From Actinoplanes sp. M2I2 (GTDB lineage: Bacteria; Actinomycetota; Actinomycetes; Mycobacteriales; Micromonosporaceae): a stretch of DNA of 64,000 bases. Position numbers and translations under genes: made by a program. The DNA is taken from contig NZ_JALPVJ010000021.1 of the NCBI RefSeq assembly GCF_023544445.1, positions 88,854 to 152,853 on the forward strand. Direction: 5' to 3'. The notes under the pieces are model-generated. The model was not told the origin of the DNA. It saw nothing but the letters and a program-made list of their open reading frames with translations, and did no database searches. Of the stretch, positions 26,771 through 35,317 are shown in pieces. Position 1 is the stretch's first letter; each line of letters begins with the position of its first letter.

Positions 26771-28102
26771 ATGACAGGCGGCGCGCGACGTCCCGAGCTC
26801 GACGCGATCCGGCTCGTGGTCGTGCTCGGGCTGGTGTTCTTCCACAGTGGGCTCGTCTTCGACGAGCGCGACGACTTCTACGTCAAGAACGCGCAGACGA
26901 CCGAGGCGATCACCTGGGTGGCCGGGCTGGGCGTGGTGTGGGCGATGCCGGCGCTGTTCCTGATCGCCGGGCTGGGCTCGTGGCACTCGCTGGGCCGTCG
27001 CGGTACCGGTGGCTTCGTGCGCGAACGCCTGCTGCGGCTGGGGGTTCCGCTGGTGTTCGCGACGCTGACCATCGTGCCCGTGCCGCAGTGGCTGCGGTTG
27101 CGGTCGGCCGATCCCGGCTACGACGAGTCCTACCCGCGCTTCCTGCTGCGCTTCTTCGACGTACATCTGAGCCTGTCCAACTTTCCGTTCCTGGTCCGGG
27201 GCGAGGACTTCGAGACCGGGCACCTGTGGTTCGTGGTGTTGCTGCTGGCCTTCTCGCTGATGCTGGCCCTGGTGGCCCGATGGCTGCCGGCGGCGCGGCT
27301 GAGCTTCGTGTCCCGGCGCGGCGTGTTCCTGATCCTCCCGGCGATCCCGCTGGTGGTGATCGGCGCGCTGCTGGGCATGGAGGAGGCGTTCGCCGGCTGG
27401 AGCCGCTGGGCCTACCTGCTGTTCTTCCTCTACGGCTTCGTGCTGGCCGGCGACGACCACTTCCGTACGGCCATGCGCCGCGACGCCAAGCCGGCGGCGA
27501 TCATCGGTTTCGTGCTCTTCGGCGCGTCCGGCCTCCTGCTGGGCACGGCCGACGGCGAACCGTTCACCGACCTCACCGCCCACGCCGTGGCCGCCCGGAT
27601 CGTCTTCGCCGCGGCCGGCTGGTGCTGGCTGGTGGCGATCCTGGGCCTGCTCGACCGAGGCCCGCGCCCGACCGGACCGGCCACCAGCGACCGCGATTCA
27701 CCCGAACCCGGAGCGGCCACCAGCGACGGCAGACCACGCGAGCCCGAACCGGTCGCTAGCGAGCACCGACCACGCGAGCCCGAGCCCGCAACAAGTGACC
27801 GCACCATCCGCGAGCCCGCCGCAAGCGACCGCGCGCCGCGCGAGCCCGGGCCGGTCATCGGCGAGCCGCCGCCGCGGAAACGCCGGCCGGTGCTTGCCTA
27901 TCTCGCCGCCGCGGCTCTGCCGCTCTACATCCTCCACCAGCCGATCGTCGTGACCGTGGCCTATTTCGCCGTGCAGTGGAGCGCGCCGATGGCCGTGAAG
28001 TTCCTGGCCATCGTCGTGCTGTCCTTCGCGATCATGTTCGCCGTCCACGACCTACTGGTCCGCCGGACCGCCGTGACCCGTTTCCTGTTCGGCATGCGCT
28101 GA
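26771..28102 (+). CDS. acyltransferase 3 (OafA/MdoC-like) integral membrane protein with disordered insert
   Basis: 443 residues with about ten hydrophobic helices. The N-terminus RRPELDAIRLVVVLGLVFFHSG has the conserved His (HSG) of acyltransferase-3 proteins, and GHLWFVVLLLAFSLMLAL is the second typical segment. Such proteins move acyl groups onto carbohydrates or lipids. Residues ~300-365 are a hydrophilic insert built from repeats like TSDRxxxEPEPxA between two membrane helices; it is not part of the family fold. The last two helices (ALPLYILHQPIVVTVAYF) follow it. Confidence 0.83.
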   Translation: MTGGARRPELDAIRLVVVLGLVFFHSGLVFDERDDFYVKNAQTTEAITWVAGLGVVWAMPALFLIAGLGSWHSLGRRGTGGFVRERLLRLGVPLVFATLTIVPVPQWLRLRSADPGYDESYPRFLLRFFDVHLSLSNFPFLVRGEDFETGHLWFVVLLLAFSLMLALVARWLPAARLSFVSRRGVFLILPAIPLVVIGALLGMEEAFAGWSRWAYLLFFLYGFVLAGDDHFRTAMRRDAKPAAIIGFVLFGASGLLLGTADGEPFTDLTAHAVAARIVFAAAGWCWLVAILGLLDRGPRPTGPATSDRDSPEPGAATSDGRPREPEPVASEHRPREPEPATSDRTIREPAASDRAPREPGPVIGEPPPRKRRPVLAYLAAAALPLYILHQPIVVTVAYFAVQWSAPMAVKFLAIVVLSFAIMFAVHDLLVRRTAVTRFLFGMR

Positions 28103-28211
28103 CCCGTGTGCGGCCGGCCGAACACCCCGCGACTGCGACTCCGCCCGCCCACGGCGCCGACGGCATGCCGTGCTGGTCTGCCGACCCACACGCCGCCCGA
28201 CGCTGCCGGTT

Positions 28212-28676
28212 TCAGGAAGACGGCGCCTGCCGCTGCCAGTTCCGGAAGACGAAGCGGTGCACCGACTTCAGGCCCACCCAGAGCGCGGGATACAGGACGG
28301 CGGCGAAACGGTTGCGCACCGACACCGTGGTCGTCCGGGTGACGCGGGTGCCGGCGCCCTCGGGTACCAGCTCGAAGGTGTCGCCGAGCCGGTCGACGAA
28401 CCGGTCGAAGCAGAGGTCGGTCTCCTCCATGTGGAACGCCAAGCGGGCCGGCGGCTCCCACACGTCGATGCGCTGCCGGATCACGCCCTGCTCGGAGACG
28501 CACTGCCGGGTGGCGCCGACCTCGCCCGGCCCGGCCGGCAGCCGGCACTCCTGCGGGCGCGGCGTCCCGAGATAGAAGACCGGGCACCGCGGCGTCAGCT
28601 CGACGCGCGAGTCGCACAACGCCGGCCACATCTGCGACGGGCTCTGGGGAACACTCCACCTGGTCCGCACCATCAT
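28212..28676 (-). CDS. SRPBCC (START-like) family protein
   Basis: 154 residues from ATG 28676; a longer open frame begins at 28724, but the leaderless -10 TACGTT supports 28676. It begins VRTRWSVPQSPSQMWPALCDS, the usual ligand-cavity helix start, and ends with GAGTRVTRTTTVSVRN and a C-terminal amphipathic helix. It is a small hydrophobic-ligand binding or polyketide-cyclase-like fold. Ligand and partner are not apparent. It is divergent from the M28 peptidase gene. Confidence 0.72.
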   Translation of the reverse strand: MMVRTRWSVPQSPSQMWPALCDSRVELTPRCPVFYLGTPRPQECRLPAGPGEVGATRQCVSEQGVIRQRIDVWEPPARLAFHMEETDLCFDRFVDRLGDTFELVPEGAGTRVTRTTTVSVRNRFAAVLYPALWVGLKSVHRFVFRNWQRQAPSS

Positions 28677-28683
28677 GACCCCG

Positions 28684-28689
28684 AACGTA
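28684..28689 (-). promoter_or_regulatory. -10 element TACGTT of a leaderless promoter
   Basis: In minus orientation TACGTT ends 7 nt before the ATG at 28676. No ribosome-binding site is seen. Confidence 0.5.
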
Positions 28690-28753
28690 GGCCAGCATGC
28701 CAAGACATCGATGAGCATGGACATCTTTGGGTTCCGGGGTCAGAGTGGACGGC

Positions 28754-30121
28754 ATGGCCAAGTCGACGAGACGTGCGTTTCTGACGGTTTCCGCGGCGGC
28801 CGCGGCCGCGCCGCTGATCGCGGGTGAGGCGAGGGCGGGCGCCGTACCCAAGGGGGACCTGAAGGCGATCCTGCGGGAGATCGACCCCGAGCGGATCGAG
28901 GCGACCGTCCGCAAGCTGGTCTCCTTCGGGACCCGGCACACCCTGTCCAGCCAGGACGACCCGGTGCGCGGCATCGGCGCCGCGCGGGACTGGATCTTCG
29001 CCGAGCTGCAGCGGTACGCCGCCACGTCCGGCGGTCGTCTGGCGGTCGAGCTGCAGTCCTTCGTGCAGCCGGTCTCGCCGCGCATCCCGGCCCCGACCAC
29101 GATCACCAACGTGATCGCCACGCTCACCGGCAGCGTCACGCCCGACCGCGTCTACGTCGTGACCGGGCACTACGACTCCCGGGTCACCGACGTCATGGAC
29201 GCGGTCAAGGACTCGCCGGGCGCCGACGACGACGCGTCCGGCGTGGCCGTCGTCCTCGAGCTGGCGCGCGTGCTCGCGACCCGCCGGCCCGAGGCGACCA
29301 TCGTCTTCGCCGCGGTGGCCGCCGAGGAGCAGGGACTGTACGGCTCCGACCACATGGCCCAGGTGTTCAAGGACAGCGGCGCCGACATCCAGGCCATGTT
29401 CAGCAACGACATCGTCGGCACGGGCAAGGCCCACGACGGCACGCCGGCCAACCCGCGGTCGGTGCGGCTCTTCGTCGAGGGCGTGCCGACGTCGGAGACG
29501 GCCGCCCAGGCCACCGTCCGCAAGAGTGTCGGCGGCGAGAACGACGGGCCGTCCCGGCAGCTCGGCCGGTTCGTGGACGACGTGGCCAGCAACGCGCAGA
29601 CCGGCATGGACGTGCGCGTCATCTGGCGGCGCGACCGCTACCTGCGTGGCAGCGACCACATCTCGTTCCTGCTGCGCGGCTACCCGGCGGCCCGCTTCAC
29701 CGAGCCGCGGGAGAACTTCGCCCACGAGCACCAGGACGTCCGCGTCGAGAACGGCGTCCAGTACGGCGACCTGGTCGAGTTCTGCGACTTCGCGTACATC
29801 GCCCGGGTGGCCCGGGTGAACGCGGCCGCGCTCTGGTCGCTGGCCCAGGCCCCCGGCACCCCGCGCGGTGTCGTCATCGACACCACCCAGCTCACCAACG
29901 CCACGACGCTGCGCTGGCAGCTCGGCACCGAGCCCGACCTGGCCGGATACGAGGTGGTGTGGCGCGAGACGACCGCCTCGGACTGGCAGCACTCGCGGGC
30001 CGTGGGCAAGGTGACCGAGGTGACGATCGACCTCTCCAAGGACAACGTCTTCTTCGGCGTACGCGCGGTCGACGCCGACGGGCACCGCAGTCCGGCCGCC
30101 GCACCCGAGCCGTCCAGCTGA
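28754..30121 (+). CDS. secreted M28-family zinc aminopeptidase with C-terminal FnIII-like domain
   Basis: 455 residues from ATG 28754 (MAKSTRRAFL). The N-terminus is a Tat signal (TRRAFLTV plus Ala-rich core), predicting folded export. Metal ligands of the M28 family are visible in order: GHYDSR (~138), GADDDASG (~157), AAEEQGLYG with the catalytic Glu (~192), SNDIVG (~217) and GSDHISFL near 300. Residues ~370-450 form a fibronectin-III-like domain (LRWQLGTEPDLAGYEVVWRE). It should remove N-terminal residues from peptides outside the cell. A TTG at 28727 could extend the protein but would bury the Tat motif. Confidence 0.88.
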   Translation: MAKSTRRAFLTVSAAAAAAPLIAGEARAGAVPKGDLKAILREIDPERIEATVRKLVSFGTRHTLSSQDDPVRGIGAARDWIFAELQRYAATSGGRLAVELQSFVQPVSPRIPAPTTITNVIATLTGSVTPDRVYVVTGHYDSRVTDVMDAVKDSPGADDDASGVAVVLELARVLATRRPEATIVFAAVAAEEQGLYGSDHMAQVFKDSGADIQAMFSNDIVGTGKAHDGTPANPRSVRLFVEGVPTSETAAQATVRKSVGGENDGPSRQLGRFVDDVASNAQTGMDVRVIWRRDRYLRGSDHISFLLRGYPAARFTEPRENFAHEHQDVRVENGVQYGDLVEFCDFAYIARVARVNAAALWSLAQAPGTPRGVVIDTTQLTNATTLRWQLGTEPDLAGYEVVWRETTASDWQHSRAVGKVTEVTIDLSKDNVFFGVRAVDADGHRSPAAAPEPSS

Positions 30122-30169
30122 TTTCCTCATCCCCAGAGCGGACACGCCGGGTGGTCCCCCGGTGCGACC

Positions 30170-31270
30170 ATGAGGACCATGACCTTGGAACACACGGCCT
30201 TGGAACACACGGCCTTGGACCACACGGTCCGGTTGCGCTTCGGGAATCGGTCGCGCGCCGCGGCGACACACACCAACCTCTCCGCCGTACGCCTCGACGG
30301 GCCCGTGCTGTGGATCGCCGGCGACGAGACCGCGACCGTGGAGCGCCTGGCCGCCGACGACCCGGCCCGGCCGACCGAGTTCGCCGGCGAGACGACGTAC
30401 CGCCTGGGCGACTTCATCACCCTGCCCGGCACCGACATCGAGGAGGAGGCCGACGTCGAAGGGCTGGCCCGGTCGGGGCGGTTCCTCTGGGCGATCGGCT
30501 CGCACAGCCTGCGCCGCAAACAGATCAAGGAGCGGCACGAGGGAGCCAAGGCGCTCAAGCGGCTGGCGCGCATCGAGGGGCAGGAGAACCGCCAGATTCT
30601 CGTACGCCTGCCGATCGCCGACGTGGACGGCCTGCCCACCCCCGTACGGGAGCTGGAGGTCGACGGCGAGAAGCACCACGCGGCGGCGCTGGGCGGCCGG
30701 GACGACCTGCGTCACCTGCTGCGCCGCGACGAGCACCTGGCGCCGTTCCTGGCCATTCCGGGCAAGGACAACGGGCTCGACATCGAGGGCATCGCGGTCA
30801 GCGACGACCGGATCTACGTGGGCCTGCGCGGGCCGGTGCTGCGCGGGTGGGCGTTCGTGCTGGAGCTGCGGCCCTACGTCGACCCCGACCAGCCCGACCG
30901 GCTGCGGCTGCACGAGTTCGCCGACGGCTTCACCTACCGCAAGCACGTGCTCCGGCTGGACGGGCTCGGCGTCCGCGACCTGTGCCCCGACGGCGACGAC
31001 CTGCTGATCCTGGCCGGCCCGACGATGGACCTGGACGGCCCGGTGCGGGTGTACCGCTGGCACGGCGCCCGCCGGACCGAGCAGCCGACGATCGTGCGCG
31101 GCGACCTGCTCAGCCGCGAGCTCGAGCTGACGTTCGGCGAGGGCGACGACCACGCCGAGGGCATCAGCCGCTACGGCGACGGCCGCCTCCTCATCGTCTA
31201 CGACAGCCCGGCCGCCGTCCGCCTCACCGACGACGGCGCCGTCATCGCCGACGTCGTCCGCCTGCCGTAA
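30170..31270 (+). CDS. DUF3616 family protein
   Basis: 366 residues without a signal peptide. The body matches the DUF3616 pattern: an N-terminal NLSAVRLDGPVLWIAGDET strand pair, ADVEGLARSGRFLWAIGSHSLRR, then DIEGIAVSDDRIYVGLRGPVLRGWA and a late EGISRYGDGRLLIVYD, reading as a beta-propeller-like fold. Function is unknown. The first 20 codons contain three copies of a 15-bp repeat (ttggaacacacggcc) that encodes EHTAL/DHTV; the ATG may be either codon 1 or codon 4. It follows the peptidase by 48 bp. Confidence 0.78.
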   Translation: MRTMTLEHTALEHTALDHTVRLRFGNRSRAAATHTNLSAVRLDGPVLWIAGDETATVERLAADDPARPTEFAGETTYRLGDFITLPGTDIEEEADVEGLARSGRFLWAIGSHSLRRKQIKERHEGAKALKRLARIEGQENRQILVRLPIADVDGLPTPVRELEVDGEKHHAAALGGRDDLRHLLRRDEHLAPFLAIPGKDNGLDIEGIAVSDDRIYVGLRGPVLRGWAFVLELRPYVDPDQPDRLRLHEFADGFTYRKHVLRLDGLGVRDLCPDGDDLLILAGPTMDLDGPVRVYRWHGARRTEQPTIVRGDLLSRELELTFGEGDDHAEGISRYGDGRLLIVYDSPAAVRLTDDGAVIADVVRLP

Positions 31271-31298
31271 ATCCCCCGCCCCGCGGACGCTGGGCACC

Positions 31299-31304
31299 TA
31301 CGGT
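31299..31304 (+). promoter_or_regulatory. -10 element TACGGT of a leaderless promoter
   Basis: TACGGT ends 7 nt before the ATG of the Phd-type antitoxin at 31312; no Shine-Dalgarno lies between. Confidence 0.5.
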
Positions 31305-31311
31305 TGCTCCC

Positions 31312-31578
31312 ATGGAGCGGGTCAGCGTTCGGGAGCTGAGCCGGCACACGAGCCGGGTCCTGGCTCGGGTGCGGGCGGGCGACCCCGTCGAGATAACTGA
31401 TCGGGGGCGCCCGATCGCTCGGCTCATCCCGATGGGCGGCGACCGTTCCGTCCTGGCCGAACTGGTCGCCGCGGGCCGGGCTGTGGCCCCGACCGGTGGT
31501 GGGCCGGTCCCGTTGCCACCGAAGCTCGGTGACGACGGCGTGGACGTCGCCGCCGTCCTCTCCGACACGCGTTTCTGA
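31312..31578 (+). CDS. Phd/YefM-family antitoxin without an adjacent toxin
   Basis: 88 residues. The N-terminus VSVRELSRHTSRVLARVRAGDPVEIT, followed by DRGRPIARLIPM, is the Phd/YefM DNA-binding fold. The C-terminal tail GDDGVDVAAVLSDTRF is the toxin-binding type found in pairs with VapC/PIN toxins. No toxin reading frame follows: the next gene, 22 bp on, is a convergent ABC permease. The tail ends at DTRF*, shorter than the DTRxxE endings I expect, so loss of a downstream toxin is possible. Unpaired action on a distant toxin is the alternative. Confidence 0.85.
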   Translation: MERVSVRELSRHTSRVLARVRAGDPVEITDRGRPIARLIPMGGDRSVLAELVAAGRAVAPTGGGPVPLPPKLGDDGVDVAAVLSDTRF

Positions 31579-31600
31579 TTCGCGCCCGACGACAGCGAAG

Positions 31601-33451
31601 TCACTCGTGAGCGGCCAGGAGGGTCACGGGTGGGGGGCGGGTGGCCGACCAGGAGGTGATCAGGCTGGTCGCGCCGGTGACGGTCAGGGTCAGGGCGGCC
31701 ACGGCGCCGAACAGGGGCCAGGGCAGGTCGAGGGTGGCCACGCCGGTCACGGCCGCGGTGGTGGTGAGCGCCGCGAGCAGGGCCGCGGCAGCGGCCACGA
31801 CACCCAGCAGCAGGGCCGCGCCGGTCACGGCGTACGCCTCGAGCAGCGCCACCCGGACGACCTGGCCGCGGGTCAGGCCGGTGACCCGGGCCTCGGCGAA
31901 CTCGCGCCGCCGGGTCGCCGCGCCGATGACGATGGAGTTGACGACGCCGATCAGCGCGTAGAGGCCACCGAGCCCGAGCACGATCAGCATGACCCGGTCG
32001 TTGGTCGAGTTCCGCAGCTCGGCGTCGGCCCGCAGCCAGTCGCCGACGGTGGCGACCTCGCCGAAGCGGGCCAGCCCGGCGCGGACGGCGGACGGGTCGG
32101 CCCCGGGCGCGAGCGCCACGAACGAGCGGACCGGCGCGGCGGCGACCTGGGGCTCGAGCACCAGACCGGGTGGCAGCAGCAGGCCCGCGCCGCCGCTCAT
32201 CGTCTCGGGCACGGCGGCGACCACCGGCAGCTCGCCCAGGTCGGCCCCGGGCAGGCGGAGGTGCACCGAGCCCTGCGAGGGCACGTCTCCCCCGGGCCCC
32301 CGGACGACCGCACGACCCGACAGCTCGACGGGGGTTCCGTGCACGGCCGCGTACGCCCGAGGGTCGATCACCAGGGCCGTGACCGCTTCCGTCTCCTGGT
32401 CTTCGCCCGAGCCGACCGTGACCTCGGCCGGCACGGAGATCTCGGTCGACACCACGGCCACGCCGGGCACCGCGGCGGCCGGCACGGCGCCTTCCACGAC
32501 GAAGTCGGCGTGGGTCGAGCGGGCCGTCTCGTCGATGCCGCCGGCCGTGAACGACGCCCCGGCGCCCGTGTTGCCGACCACCAGCGCGATCAGCACGATC
32601 AGCGGCGCGGCCACCGAGGCCGACCGGCGCCGGGCGTCGCGGACGTTCGCGCGGGCCAGCGAGCCGAGCACGCCCCCGCCGAACGGCATCAGCCGGGCGA
32701 TCGCCGGGACCAGAAGCGGGGCGAACGCGACGATGGCCACCGCGGCCGGCATGGCCACGTTCATGGCCATCGCCTGGCCGCCGCCCGGACCGCCGTGCGG
32801 CGCCACGATGATCAGGGCCAGCGCGCCGGCCAGGAAGAACAGCCCGGCGATCCACCGGCCGGCCGTCATGACCCGGGCCGCGGCGCCACTCTCGCGCAGC
32901 GCGTCCAACGGCCGCACCCGGGCCGCACGGCGGGCGGCGACGAGCACGCCGGCCACCGCGAGCAGCACGCCGCCGCCGAGCGAGACCCCGAGGATCCACA
33001 TGCGCCACTCGCCGGCGAAGCCGGCGGGCACGAAGTCGAACCGGCGCATCAGCCAGGCCTGCACCGCCATCACCGGAAGACCCGCCGGCACGCCGAGCGC
33101 GGCACCGGCCAGACCGAGCAGCACGGCCTCGCCCAGCAGCAACCGGCGCACCTGGCGGCGGCTGCCCCCGACCAGCCGCAGCAGGGCCAGGTCGCGGCGG
33201 CGCTGGTCGACGGTGAAGGCGAACGTCGAGCTGATCACGAAGGCGGCCAGGAACACCGCCCCGCCGAGGACGACGCCCAGCATCGCGACCGCGGCGTCCC
33301 CGTTCTGCGAGGCCGACGAGTCGAGCGTGGCCGCCGAGATCAGCAGCAGCAACGACGACTGCACCAGGGCCACCCCGAGGGCGACCGAGAGCAGCGCGCC
33401 GACGAACAATGTCCAGCGTTCGGCCAGGCCGGCCCGGCTCATCCCGAGCAT
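31601..33451 (-). CDS. FtsX/MacB-like ABC transporter permease
   Basis: 616 residues from ATG 33451. That start lies 1 nt after the ATPase stop (TGACATG), so the two are coupled. The longer open frame upstream overlaps the ATPase and is not used. The protein has a long N-terminal helix with a large extracytoplasmic loop, then groups of helices in two FtsX-type halves; the Asp-Gln-Arg-Arg segment FTVDQRRRDLALLRLVGGSRRQV is the typical cytoplasmic coupling stretch. With the ATPase it forms an efflux or lipoprotein/peptide export system of the MacB type. Confidence 0.87.
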   Translation of the reverse strand: MLGMSRAGLAERWTLFVGALLSVALGVALVQSSLLLLISAATLDSSASQNGDAAVAMLGVVLGGAVFLAAFVISSTFAFTVDQRRRDLALLRLVGGSRRQVRRLLLGEAVLLGLAGAALGVPAGLPVMAVQAWLMRRFDFVPAGFAGEWRMWILGVSLGGGVLLAVAGVLVAARRAARVRPLDALRESGAAARVMTAGRWIAGLFFLAGALALIIVAPHGGPGGGQAMAMNVAMPAAVAIVAFAPLLVPAIARLMPFGGGVLGSLARANVRDARRRSASVAAPLIVLIALVVGNTGAGASFTAGGIDETARSTHADFVVEGAVPAAAVPGVAVVSTEISVPAEVTVGSGEDQETEAVTALVIDPRAYAAVHGTPVELSGRAVVRGPGGDVPSQGSVHLRLPGADLGELPVVAAVPETMSGGAGLLLPPGLVLEPQVAAAPVRSFVALAPGADPSAVRAGLARFGEVATVGDWLRADAELRNSTNDRVMLIVLGLGGLYALIGVVNSIVIGAATRRREFAEARVTGLTRGQVVRVALLEAYAVTGAALLLGVVAAAAALLAALTTTAAVTGVATLDLPWPLFGAVAALTLTVTGATSLITSWSATRPPPVTLLAAHE

Positions 33452-33452
33452 G

Positions 33453-34193
33453 TCAGCGCTCCCAGGCGGCGAGCCGGTCGGCCACCCCGCGGGCGTCGGC
33501 GCCGGCCAGCCGATCGACCACGCGGCCGTCGCGCAGGAAGACCACGGCGTCGGCGCGGGCCGCCGCACCGGGGTCGTGCGTGACCATCACGATGCTCTGC
33601 CCGGCGTCGGCCATGGACCGCATCAGGTCGAGCACCGTGCGGGCGGCGGTCGAGTCGAGCGCGCCGGTGGGCTCGTCGGCGAAGAGCACCTCGGGCCGGG
33701 TCACCATGGCCCGCGCGATCGCGACCCGCTGCTGCTGACCGCCGGACAGCTCGCGGGGCTTGTGCCGGGCCCGGTCGGCCAGGCCGACGGCGTCGAGGGT
33801 CGCGCGGACCTCTGAGCGGGACGGGCGCCGGCCGGCCAGCCGCAGCGGGAGGGCCACGTTCTGCTCGGCGTTCAGCGCGCCGATCAGGTTGAAGCTCTGG
33901 AAGACGAAGCCGATGCGGGTGCGGCGCAGCGTGGTCAGCTGGGCGTCCCCGGCCGCGGTGAGGTCGGTGTCGCCGAGCAGCACCCGCCCGGTGTCGACCC
34001 GTTCGAGACCGGCCGCGCAGTGCAGCAGCGTGGACTTGCCCGAGCCGGACGGGCCCATCACCGCGGTCCAGCCGCCGCGCGGGAATTCGAGCGTCACGTC
34101 GTCGACCGCCCGTACCGCTGCCGGCCCCCGCCCGAACACCCGGCTGACCCCGTGCAGCGTCACCGCGGCCGAGATCGTCGTCATCGTCGTCAT
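33453..34193 (-). CDS. ABC transporter ATPase (LolD/MacB type)
   Basis: 246 residues. Walker A is MGPSGSGKSTLLHCAA (~45), the signature LSGGQQQRVAIARAMV (~150) and Walker B VLFADEPTGALDS. The N-terminus MTTMTTISAA comes from a short repeated trinucleotide stretch. The ATG is preceded by TAGCGT at the leaderless spacing. It is followed immediately by the permease. A 12-bp palindrome GGTGCTAGCACC at 34254-34265, in the gap to the upstream gene, could be an operator. Confidence 0.93.
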   Translation of the reverse strand: MTTMTTISAAVTLHGVSRVFGRGPAAVRAVDDVTLEFPRGGWTAVMGPSGSGKSTLLHCAAGLERVDTGRVLLGDTDLTAAGDAQLTTLRRTRIGFVFQSFNLIGALNAEQNVALPLRLAGRRPSRSEVRATLDAVGLADRARHKPRELSGGQQQRVAIARAMVTRPEVLFADEPTGALDSTAARTVLDLMRSMADAGQSIVMVTHDPGAAARADAVVFLRDGRVVDRLAGADARGVADRLAAWER

Positions 34194-34199
34194 GACTCG

Positions 34200-34205
34200 A
34201 CGCTA
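34200..34205 (-). promoter_or_regulatory. -10 element TAGCGT of a leaderless promoter
   Basis: In minus orientation TAGCGT ends 6 nt before the ATG at 34193, the same hexamer as at 26759. Confidence 0.5.
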
Positions 34206-34288
34206 TTGTCGCGGCGGTCCCGGGTCGCTGCGGCAGACAGGCGGATTTCCGGTGGTGCTAGCACCCCTGCTGAGCGGGCCGCGTCCGG

Positions 34289-35305
34289 TCAGTTGCGGCC
34301 GAGGGCCGGGGCGAGGTGGGTGGCGATGTCGGTGAGGATCTGGACGTAGTCGGGGTGGTCGAAGCTGAACGGCAGCGCGAACGCCACCTCGTCGATCTCG
34401 CGGAAGGCGGCGTGGGCGAGCAGCTGGTCGGCGATCTCGAGCGAGCTGCCGACGTAGTCGCGGGAGAAGAGCATGCGGCTCGGGCCCTGCGGCTCCCGGG
34501 TGCGGGGCATGCGCTTCTCGACGTACGCCTCGTATTTGGCTCTCTGCTCCTGCGTCGCCGAATCGGTGGGGATCACGACCAGGCCCTGGGAGACCCGGGC
34601 CCCCTCGCCGTCCGGGTGGTTGTCGCGGAAGGCGCGGATCTGGGACAGCTGGATCGCCGCGAAGTCGGTCGGGTCCTCGGCGTCCCCGGCGAAGACGACG
34701 CTGCTGGTCAGGAAGTTCAGGCCGTGCTCGCCGGCCCAATGCGCCGACCGCAGGCTCGCGCCGCCGTACCACATGCGCTTGATCAGCCCGGGTGAGTGCG
34801 GCTCGACGCGGTCGGAGAACTCCTCGACGACGCCCTTCTTGCCGCTGAAGTCGCTGGCCCGGTCGCCGCGGACGAACCCGAGCAACCGTTCGACCCGGCG
34901 GTAGCTGAAGTCCTCGGCCTCGGCCGTGTCGGGGTAGAGCGCGTCCTTGACGGTGTCGAAGTTCATCGGCGGCCCGACGCTCAGGCCCGGGTTGAGCCGC
35001 CCGCCCGACAGCACGTCGACGGTCGCCAGGTCCTCGGCCAGACGCAACGGGTTCTCCCAGCCGAGCGGCGTCACGGCCGTGCCGAGCTCGATCCTGGACG
35101 TGCGTTGCGAGGCCGCGGCCAGCACGGCGACCGGGGACGAGATGCCGTACTGGAGGTGCCGGTGCCGCAGCCAGGCGCTGTCGAACCCGAGGTCCTCGCC
35201 CAGCTTGATGATCTCCAGCGTCGACTCGTGCCCGGCTCGCGGGTCGTCCCGGTCGAAGAGCCCGATGGTCAGGAAGCCCAGCTTCCGCAGAGGTCGCGAC
35301 GTCAC
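34289..35305 (-). CDS. LLM-class flavin-dependent oxidoreductase
   Basis: 338 residues from a GTG. It is a bacterial luciferase-like (F420/FMN) oxidoreductase: LGFLTIGLFDRDDP at the start, DSAWLRHRHLQYGISSP (~40-60), the barrel segment GTAVTPLGWENPLRLAEDLATVDVLSGGRLNPGLSVG (85-120) with the conserved S-G-G-R, and a late LLAHAAFREIDEVAFALPFSFD. The substrate is unknown. It stands between the MacB-type exporter and the MFS gene, all on the minus strand; the 12-bp gap from the MFS stop suggests cotranscription with the MFS gene. Confidence 0.88.
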   Translation of the reverse strand: MTSRPLRKLGFLTIGLFDRDDPRAGHESTLEIIKLGEDLGFDSAWLRHRHLQYGISSPVAVLAAASQRTSRIELGTAVTPLGWENPLRLAEDLATVDVLSGGRLNPGLSVGPPMNFDTVKDALYPDTAEAEDFSYRRVERLLGFVRGDRASDFSGKKGVVEEFSDRVEPHSPGLIKRMWYGGASLRSAHWAGEHGLNFLTSSVVFAGDAEDPTDFAAIQLSQIRAFRDNHPDGEGARVSQGLVVIPTDSATQEQRAKYEAYVEKRMPRTREPQGPSRMLFSRDYVGSSLEIADQLLAHAAFREIDEVAFALPFSFDHPDYVQILTDIATHLAPALGRN

Positions 35306-35317
35306 GCCCTCAGCCTG

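Noticed and set aside
31579..31600. toxin partner for the Phd antitoxin
   Set aside because: Only 22 bp separate it from the convergent permease; no PIN or RelE-like frame on either strand.
34254..34265. GGTGCTAGCACC palindrome as a firm operator
   Set aside because: A nearly identical palindrome occurs inside argC near 21118-21130, so chance is possible; noted only in the ATPase entry.
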